Source: an uncultured Christensenella sp.
GTDB lineage: Bacteria; Bacillota; Clostridia; Christensenellales; UBA1242
Reading direction: 5' to 3'
Length of the DNA stretch: 13,153 nucleotides
Assembly (NCBI GenBank): GCA_910584815.1
Contig: CAJUBT010000020.1
Coordinates: 1 to 13,153 of the forward strand
Part shown: piece by piece, positions 8,050 to 13,153 of the stretch
Layout of the letters: each line of letters starts with the position of its first letter
Position numbering within the stretch: the first letter of the stretch is position 1
Notes under the pieces: model-generated
The model's database searches: none
Told to the model about the DNA's origin: nothing
What the model saw: only the letters and a program-made list of their open reading frames with translations
Program-made: the position numbers and the translations under genes

Positions 8050-8297
8050 TTTATGTTTATGAAAAGTTTGTATTAGAAAATTAAGTATTTTTAAAAATTT
8101 AAAAAATTATATAAAAAGGTTTTATTTAAATATTTAGGCTTTTTAAAAATTAAATAGAAAATAAATTTATAAAAATTTTTTAAGTTTAAGTTTTTAACAT
8201 TTATCTATTTTTATAAATTAATAAGTGTGCTTATTTTAGTTTATGCTTATTTGGTTTTATTAAAAAATAAATTAATTTTACTTATAGAGGTTATATA
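8050..8297. other. AT-rich gap between uvrB and uvrA
   Basis: No gene and no convincing terminator. A weak A-T hairpin (8112-8118 with 8139-8145) lacks a following U tract, and a 6-bp hairpin AATAAG/CTTATT (8220-8235) is present. No GAAC-N4-GTTY box and no clear promoter were found, so uvrA may be reached by read-through from uvrB. The AGAGG at 8286-8290, 7 nt before the ATG, is the uvrA ribosome binding site. Confidence 0.45.
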
Positions 8298-11117
8298 ATG
8301 GAAGAAAATATAATAATAAAAGGTGCTAAGGAAAATAATCTTAAAAATATAGACCTTGTTATACCAAGAAATAAGTTTATAGTTTTTAGTGGAGTTAGTG
8401 GAAGTGGAAAATCTACCATTGTTTTTGATACCATTTATGCTGAATGTCAAAGAAAGTTTATAGAGTCTCTTTCTTCATACGCTAGGCAATTTTTGGGGCA
8501 AATGGGTAAGCCTAATGTTGAAAAAATTGAGGGGTTATCACCAGCTATTTCTATCGACCAAAAAACAACTTCTCATAACCCAAGGTCTACAGTTGGAACT
8601 GTAACAGAAATCTACGATTATTTAAGGCTTTTATATGCTCGCCTTGGCACACCATATTGCCCTAATTGTAAAAAGCCAATTTCAACAATGACTTTAGATA
8701 GTATTGTTGATAGCATTTATGAATTTCCAGAAGAGAGTAAAATAATAATAATTTCTCCAACAATAAGAGGTCAAAAGGGTGCTTTTCAAAAACTATTTGA
8801 AGACTATAAAAAAGAAGGCTACGCAAGAGTTGAGGTAGATGGTCAAATTTATGATTTAATGGAGGATATAGTTTTAGATAAAAATTTGAAACACGATATT
8901 AGCATAGTTGTTGATAGGTTAAAACTAAGAGAAGAAAATAGAAGCAGACTTACACAAAGTGTGGAACTTGCACTTAAACTTTCAAAAGGTATTGTTATTG
9001 TTTCTGTAGATGGCGAAGAGCATTTATATAACAATTCTTATGCTTGTAGCGAATGTGGCTTTTCTTTTGAAGAAATCTCCCCAAGGTTATTTAGTTTTAA
9101 TAGTCCTTTTGGGGCTTGTAAAGAGTGTGATGGTTTGGGCTTCACAACTGATATAGATGAAAGTATGATTTTAAAAAAGAGTGATAAAACCCTAAGGCAA
9201 GGTGCATTAAGAATTTGCACTTGGACAATGGATGTAAGTGCAGTAAGCGATGTTTATCTTAATGCATTATCTAAAAAATATAACTTTAGTCTTGATTTGC
9301 CATTAAAAGATTTACCTAAAGAAGTTTTGAATATTTTATTATATGGCAATAATGGGGAAAATTTGGAACTTAGTTATAACAGTGCAAAATTTGCAGGAAG
9401 TTACACTGGCAGTTGGGAAGGCGTTATTCCTAATTTACGTAGGCGTTTTAGCGAAACAAAAAGCGAATATGCAAAGCAGGAAATTTCAAAACTAATGCGT
9501 GAAACAGATTGTAAAACTTGTCACGGTAACAGGTTAAATGGTCAAGCACTTTCTGTATATGTTGGTAAAAAGAATATTGCAGAATTAACCAATATGAGTG
9601 TTTTAGAACTTAAAGATTTTGTTGCTAACCTAAAAATTAAAGAAGCAGATAAAGCAATAGCAGAACCAATTTTAAAAGAAATTAATGCAAGACTAAATTT
9701 TTTGTGTGATGTTGGTTTAGATTATTTAACTTTGTCTCGAACTGCAAGAACATTAAGTGGAGGGGAGGCTCAACGCATTAGACTTGCAACTCAAATAGGA
9801 AGTGGGCTTGTTGGTGTGTTGTATATTTTAGATGAGCCAAGCATCGGGTTACATCAATACGATAACGATAAACTTCTTGCCTCATTAAAAAAATTAAGAG
9901 ATTTAGGTAACACTCTTATTGTTGTGGAACACGATGAAGATACAATTAAAAGTGCTGACCATATTGTTGATATAGGCGCTTATGCGGGGGAACAAGGTGG
10001 TAATGTAGTTGCTCAAGGTTCTTTGCAAGATATTATTAACAATAAAAATTCTTTAACAGGAAAGTTTCTTTCTGGGGAAATTAAAATTGAAATCCCTGAA
10101 AAAAGGCTTAAGCCAAACGGCTTTATTTCTATAATTGGAGCAAGCCAAAATAACCTTAAAAAGATAAATGTTAAAATTCCTTTAGGGGTTTTAACAGTTG
10201 TTACTGGGCTTTCAGGCAGTGGTAAAAGTAGCCTTATTAACGAGATTTTATATCCTGCTGTTTCTAATAGAACAAACCGAACTTCGCTTCCAGAAGGCAA
10301 ATATAAAGAAATTCAGGGGTGTGAGCAAGTAGATAAGGTTATAAATATCGATCAATCTCCTATTGGCAGAACTCCAAGAAGTAACCCCGCAACCTATATT
10401 GGTTTGTTTAGTTTAATAAGAGATTTATTTGCAGCTACCAAAGAGGCGAAAGAAAGAGGGTATAGCAGTGGTCGTTTCAGTTTTAATGTTAAAGGTGGAA
10501 GATGCGAAAGTTGTGAAGGCGATGGCGAAAAGAAAATAGAAATGTTTTTTTTACCAGATGTTTATGTGCCTTGTGCAGAATGTAAGGGGAAGAGATATAA
10601 TAAAGAAACCTTGCAAGTTAAGTATAAGGGTAAAAGCATAAGCGATGTCCTTGAAATGACAGTTGAAGAAGCATTAGAGTTTTTTGACAATATAACTTCA
10701 ATTAAAAATAAAATTAAAAGTTTGTATGATGTTGGCTTAGGTTATATTAGACTAGGTCAAAGTGCAACAACTCTAAGTGGTGGTGAAGCACAAAGAGTTA
10801 AGCTTGCAAGTGAACTGTGCAAGCGTAGCACTGGAAAAACTTTGTACATTTTAGATGAACCAACTACAGGATTGCATTCTTACGATATTAAAAAATTAAT
10901 AAGCATTTTACAAAGCCTAGTAAATAAAGGAAATAGCGTTGTTGTAATAGAGCATAACTTAGATGTTATAAAAGTTGCGGACCAAATTATTGACCTTGGC
11001 ATTGCTGGTGGAGATAAGGGAGGAAGCATTGTTGCAACAGGAACCCCAGAACAAGTGGCAAAAGTGCCAGAAAGCAAAACTGGAATGTTTATTAAAAGAA
11101 TTTTAGAAAACAAATAA
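8298..11117 (+). CDS. uvrA: UvrA, excinuclease ABC subunit A
   Basis: 939-residue DNA-damage sensor, an ABC-type ATPase that works as a dimer and delivers UvrB to lesions. Both ATPase halves are intact: Walker A GVSGSGKST (32-40) and GLSGSGKSS (637-645), signatures LSGGEAQR starting at 486 and 826, and Walker B with DEP at 512-514 and 853-855. The zinc modules are present. The first has Cys 250, 253, 274 and 277. C405/C408 sit in the usual CxxCxGxRL element. The second has Cys 736, 739, 759 and 762, with the standard 19-residue spacing. The UvrB-binding/insertion region with ESLSSYARQFL and SHNPRSTVGT is canonical, which argues against a UvrA2-type or drug-resistance paralogue. It follows uvrB on the same strand, and the J-domain gene begins 43 or 58 nt after the stop, depending on the start chosen. 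Length and motif set are normal; nothing is missing. Confidence 0.98.
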   Translation: MEENIIIKGAKENNLKNIDLVIPRNKFIVFSGVSGSGKSTIVFDTIYAECQRKFIESLSSYARQFLGQMGKPNVEKIEGLSPAISIDQKTTSHNPRSTVGTVTEIYDYLRLLYARLGTPYCPNCKKPISTMTLDSIVDSIYEFPEESKIIIISPTIRGQKGAFQKLFEDYKKEGYARVEVDGQIYDLMEDIVLDKNLKHDISIVVDRLKLREENRSRLTQSVELALKLSKGIVIVSVDGEEHLYNNSYACSECGFSFEEISPRLFSFNSPFGACKECDGLGFTTDIDESMILKKSDKTLRQGALRICTWTMDVSAVSDVYLNALSKKYNFSLDLPLKDLPKEVLNILLYGNNGENLELSYNSAKFAGSYTGSWEGVIPNLRRRFSETKSEYAKQEISKLMRETDCKTCHGNRLNGQALSVYVGKKNIAELTNMSVLELKDFVANLKIKEADKAIAEPILKEINARLNFLCDVGLDYLTLSRTARTLSGGEAQRIRLATQIGSGLVGVLYILDEPSIGLHQYDNDKLLASLKKLRDLGNTLIVVEHDEDTIKSADHIVDIGAYAGEQGGNVVAQGSLQDIINNKNSLTGKFLSGEIKIEIPEKRLKPNGFISIIGASQNNLKKINVKIPLGVLTVVTGLSGSGKSSLINEILYPAVSNRTNRTSLPEGKYKEIQGCEQVDKVINIDQSPIGRTPRSNPATYIGLFSLIRDLFAATKEAKERGYSSGRFSFNVKGGRCESCEGDGEKKIEMFFLPDVYVPCAECKGKRYNKETLQVKYKGKSISDVLEMTVEEALEFFDNITSIKNKIKSLYDVGLGYIRLGQSATTLSGGEAQRVKLASELCKRSTGKTLYILDEPTTGLHSYDIKKLISILQSLVNKGNSVVVIEHNLDVIKVADQIIDLGIAGGDKGGSIVATGTPEQVAKVPESKTGMFIKRILENK

Positions 11118-11140
11118 TTTTTACAAATTATAATAAATTA

Positions 11141-11169
11141 TTGCAAAATTTGTTTTATTTGTGTATAAT
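11141..11169 (+). promoter_or_regulatory. Strong promoter overlapping the 5' end of the J-domain gene
   Basis: TTGCAA (11141-11146), a 17-nt spacer and a perfect TATAAT (11164-11169) form one of the best promoters in the window. The predicted transcription start, about 7 nt past the -10, coincides with the in-frame GTG at 11176. The -10 lies inside the longest open frame, which begins with GTG at 11161, so that upstream start cannot be used on this transcript. Confidence 0.7.
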
Positions 11170-11646
11170 GAAATTGTGAAAAACTTATATGAAGTATTAA
11201 GAGTAAGAACAACTGCCACTCAGGAACAAATTAAAAGGGCATATTTAGAACTTATAAAAAAATATCACCCAGATAGATATTTGGGTGATAAGGTTTATGC
11301 CGAACGCTACACAGCAGTTTTAAATGAAGCTTATTCAATTTTAAAAGACCCTGAGAAGCGTAGAAATTACGATGAACAACATAATATTAATATTAACCCT
11401 ACTAAGAAAGAACTTAGAGAAGAAGATAGGCAAATTAAGAGAGACAGAAATGCAGAAAAACATATGCCTAGAAAAAACTATGAACAAGAAATTTCTATGA
11501 TGTATTTTAAAAATGCAGAAAGAAAAAAGCCAAGGAAAAAAAGTGTTGTTAAAAAATTCTTAAAATCTAAATTTTTCTTTTGCATTTTGTTTGTGGTTGG
11601 TTTAGAAATTGCAATAATTATTTTATTTTATTATATTAAGTGGTAA
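11161..11646 (+). CDS. Membrane-anchored J-domain co-chaperone, class C type
   Basis: 161 residues from GTG 11161, or 156 from GTG 11176. The J-domain occupies residues 8-72: helix II is IKRAYLELIKKYHPDRY with the Hsp70-activating HPD at 36-38, and helix III is followed by DPEKRRNYDE. The domain should stimulate DnaK ATPase. The Gly/Phe region, zinc fingers and substrate-binding domains of true DnaJ are absent, so this is not DnaJ itself. A highly charged linker (about 75-133) leads to one C-terminal membrane helix (about 136-159). Lys/Arg on its N-terminal side should keep the J-domain in the cytoplasm, making it a tail-anchored recruiter of DnaK to the membrane. Neither GTG has a Shine-Dalgarno sequence. 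A near-consensus promoter places the transcription start at 11176, so I favour that start and a leaderless mRNA. The partner substrate is unknown. Confidence 0.9.
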   Translation: MYNEIVKNLYEVLRVRTTATQEQIKRAYLELIKKYHPDRYLGDKVYAERYTAVLNEAYSILKDPEKRRNYDEQHNININPTKKELREEDRQIKRDRNAEKHMPRKNYEQEISMMYFKNAERKKPRKKSVVKKFLKSKFFFCILFVVGLEIAIIILFYYIKW

Positions 11647-11984
11647 ATAAAAAAATATATGCTTAAAACAATGTATAATTTTTAAAATAATTAATAAAAT
11701 AATTTCATTTAGAATTAATATAGTTTTATAAAATTTTGTTAATAAACAAATTCATTTAATATAAAATTTAGTTTTTCTTTTTAGTAAAAATTCATTAAAA
11801 AAAGCACTAAGATTTAACTTTTAGTGCTTTATTTTTTTTAATATATTAAAACGTTAAAATGAAAAAACTTAAAAATTTTGTTTAATTAGGTTATTATTTT
11901 ATAATATATAAATTTGAATTTTTGTAATAGTTGGTAATATTAAATTTTGAAGTTTATTTAAGTGGAAAATAATTTTTAAATTTT
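11647..11984. other. Convergent intergenic region between the J-domain gene and DUF4363 gene
   Basis: The region contains one clear bidirectional terminator at 11797-11839. The remaining stretches, 11647-11796 and 11840-11984, are AT-rich with no open frame that has a ribosome binding site and no RNA gene that I recognise. Confidence 0.6.
11797..11839. terminator. Bidirectional Rho-independent terminator between convergent genes
   Basis: A 10-bp stem AAAGCACTAA/TTAGTGCTTT (11801-11810 with 11821-11830) closes a 10-nt loop. It is followed on the plus strand by A and eight T (11832-11839); on the minus strand the seven A at 11797-11803 become a U tract. It can end both the uvrBA/J-protein transcript and the yetF/DUF4363 transcript. 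Confidence 0.88.
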
Positions 11985-12377
11985 TTAAAGTAAATTATTT
12001 ATGTTAAAGCCCATAAAATATGTGAACAATTTACTATATTCCTTTATAACGGCAATGTTTTCTATTGCTAAACTGCTATCATTATTCTTTATTGCTGTTG
12101 ATAGTTTAACAAAACTTTCATCTACCGATTTAATTTTTTCATAATTAGTAAAATAACATATTTTATTTTTTGCATCTTCCCAAAAACTATTTAAATTTTC
12201 AAAACTTGTTTTTACTTCTTTTCGTTCTAAATTTTTATCATCAATTTCTATTGCCTGAGAAACTTGATCCGATTTTACTGCAAGATTATATAAAAATTTG
12301 TTAACATAAATCTGTTCTAAGGTAGAAATGGCAATTAAAACAAGTAGTAAAAACAAAACTGCAATTAATCTTTTCAT
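11985..12377 (-). CDS. DUF4363 family protein, single-pass membrane
   Basis: 130 residues. An N-terminal helix (about 4-20, rich in Leu/Ile/Val after MKR) acts as an uncleaved signal anchor, leaving an alpha-helical domain outside the membrane. The pattern W-E-D-A-K-N-K...F-x-N-Y-E-K-I-x-x-V, followed by a helix with L-A-I-E-N-I-A-V-I-K, matches my recollection of the DUF4363 family, whose function is unknown. Its start codon overlaps the stop of the yetF-like gene as ATGA, and a GGAG (12389-12392) lies 11 nt upstream, so translation is probably coupled. DUF4363 genes commonly sit directly after DUF421 genes in Clostridia, suggesting the two proteins act together. The family call rests on pattern and context, not on an alignment. 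Confidence 0.8.
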   Translation of the reverse strand: MKRLIAVLFLLLVLIAISTLEQIYVNKFLYNLAVKSDQVSQAIEIDDKNLERKEVKTSFENLNSFWEDAKNKICYFTNYEKIKSVDESFVKLSTAIKNNDSSLAIENIAVIKEYSKLFTYFMGFNINNLL

Positions 12378-13087
12378 TTTGTTTTCATCTCCAATTGTTT
12401 TTTAATTGTTTTACAAGGCTTATATTTTTCTTGAAGATAAAGTTCTCCAGTTTGGTCTGTAGAAAGAATTAAAACATCTTTTATTTCCTTAATGTTTTCT
12501 TCCTCTAAAATTTTTGTTATATTCTTTTCTTGCAAACCTAAATATTCCAAATTATCATATAAAAGTTTTCCATCGTTTATAAGAATAATGTTAAGGCTGT
12601 CAGTTCCTTTAATACCCATATTTTCATTATTAACTGGTTGAGCAGAACTCTTCAAAAGAACGCTTATGTTCCCATTAGTTTCTACAATAGCAAATGCAAC
12701 ATCATTTAAATTAAAGCACTGGGCGGTCCTCAAACCTTCTGTTAAATCATTAAGTGTCATATTAAGTTTTTTTAAGGCATTATAGTTAATACCATCCCTG
12801 TCTATAACAATAATTGGCCTACCATTAAGAAGTTTTCTAAAGAAAATACTTTTACGATTTAAAACAGTGAATACATAATGCAAAATAACTAAAGTAAATA
12901 GGGGAACAATTCCAAAAACAATTGGAATAGTACTGTCGCTTATTGGTATGCAAGCAAGGTCGGCAATAATTAATGTTACAACCAACTCAAATGGTTGCAT
13001 ATCGCCAATTTGTCGTTTGCCCATAATGCGCACAGCAAACAATACAATACTATAAACTATTAAAGACCTTAAAACTAATGTAATCAT
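12374..13087 (-). CDS. YetF-like DUF421 membrane protein
   Basis: 237 residues, a full-length member of the YetF/DUF421 family. Three hydrophobic helices (about 4-22, 35-49, 54-76) anchor it. The conserved RIMGKRQIGDMQPFELV segment (20-36), IADLA (41-45) and the PIVFGIVP turn are all present. The cytoplasmic part has the family signature NGRPIIVIDRDG, then LNDLTEGLR and VAFAIVETNGNISV. The biochemical role is not settled; a related Bacillus protein, 2Duf, has been linked to spore heat resistance. It is the first gene of a two-gene unit with DUF4363, overlapping it by 4 nt. No Shine-Dalgarno sequence is visible before the ATG (upstream is AAAAAACTAATAAT), so initiation may be weak or unusual. 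No confident promoter was found in the 66 nt available. Confidence 0.92.
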   Translation of the reverse strand: MITLVLRSLIVYSIVLFAVRIMGKRQIGDMQPFELVVTLIIADLACIPISDSTIPIVFGIVPLFTLVILHYVFTVLNRKSIFFRKLLNGRPIIVIDRDGINYNALKKLNMTLNDLTEGLRTAQCFNLNDVAFAIVETNGNISVLLKSSAQPVNNENMGIKGTDSLNIILINDGKLLYDNLEYLGLQEKNITKILEEENIKEIKDVLILSTDQTGELYLQEKYKPCKTIKKQLEMKTK

Positions 13088-13153
13088 ATTATTAGTTTTT
13101 TTATTTTAATTAAATTTATGCAAATAACTTAATTCTAAATAAACAATTAACAA

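Noticed and set aside
8112..8145. Terminator between uvrB and uvrA
   Set aside because: The stem is almost all A-T and is followed by AAAAT rather than a U tract, so it does not support ending the uvrB transcript.
11161..11646. Full-length DnaJ or CbpA chaperone
   Set aside because: Only the J-domain is present; there is no Gly/Phe region, zinc finger or C-terminal substrate domain, and a membrane helix ends the protein.
1..13153. CRISPR array, insertion sequence, prophage, tRNA or rRNA
   Set aside because: No regularly spaced direct repeats, transposase or integrase reading frames, target-site duplications or tRNA-like folds were seen.

Overview
The window is a strongly AT-rich stretch of bacterial DNA with a low-GC Gram-positive (Bacillota, probably Clostridia-like) look. 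The evidence is: AGGAGG-type ribosome binding sites, sigma-A-type promoters (TTGACA/TATAAT), short GC-stem plus U-tract terminators, a LexA-like box of the GAAC-N4-GTTT form, and an adjacent YetF (DUF421) plus DUF4363 gene pair that is familiar from Clostridia. The genetic code looks standard. The taxonomic placement is inference; no rRNA or tRNA is present.

Layout. Positions 1-60 hold the terminator of a gene lying off the left edge. Positions 61-479 are a regulatory gap with a consensus promoter whose -10 sits inside a 16-nt inverted repeat. Positions 480-5261 encode a 1593-residue secreted surface protein: signal peptide, a long chain of Ig-like beta-sandwich modules, one C-terminal membrane helix and a lysine-rich cytoplasmic tail. 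A bidirectional terminator (5277-5309) ends it. Positions 5311-6050 are an extremely AT-rich gap with no gene. It contains a promoter plus LexA-like operator and several inverted repeats, and leads into uvrB (6067-8049). After a 248-nt gap come uvrA (8298-11117) and, 43-58 nt further on, a small membrane-anchored J-domain protein (11161 or 11176 to 11646). A terminator at 11797-11839 separates these plus-strand genes from two minus-strand genes, yetF-like (13087-12374) and DUF4363 (12377-11985), which overlap by ATGA.

How the genes work together. UvrB and UvrA are the damage-recognition half of nucleotide excision repair and belong together functionally; the LexA-like box far upstream of uvrB fits SOS control. 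The J-domain protein is positionally linked to them but carries its own near-consensus promoter. That promoter would start transcription essentially at the second GTG, so the gene may be leaderless. YetF and DUF4363 are a translationally coupled membrane pair. The giant surface protein is a separate, monocistronic, probably regulated unit.

No wholly new system is visible. The points most worth a second look are the uvrB upstream region (LexA-like promoter, long leader, 18-bp perfect inverted repeat), the possibly leaderless membrane J-protein linked to uvrBA, and the operator-like repeat in the promoter of the giant surface protein.
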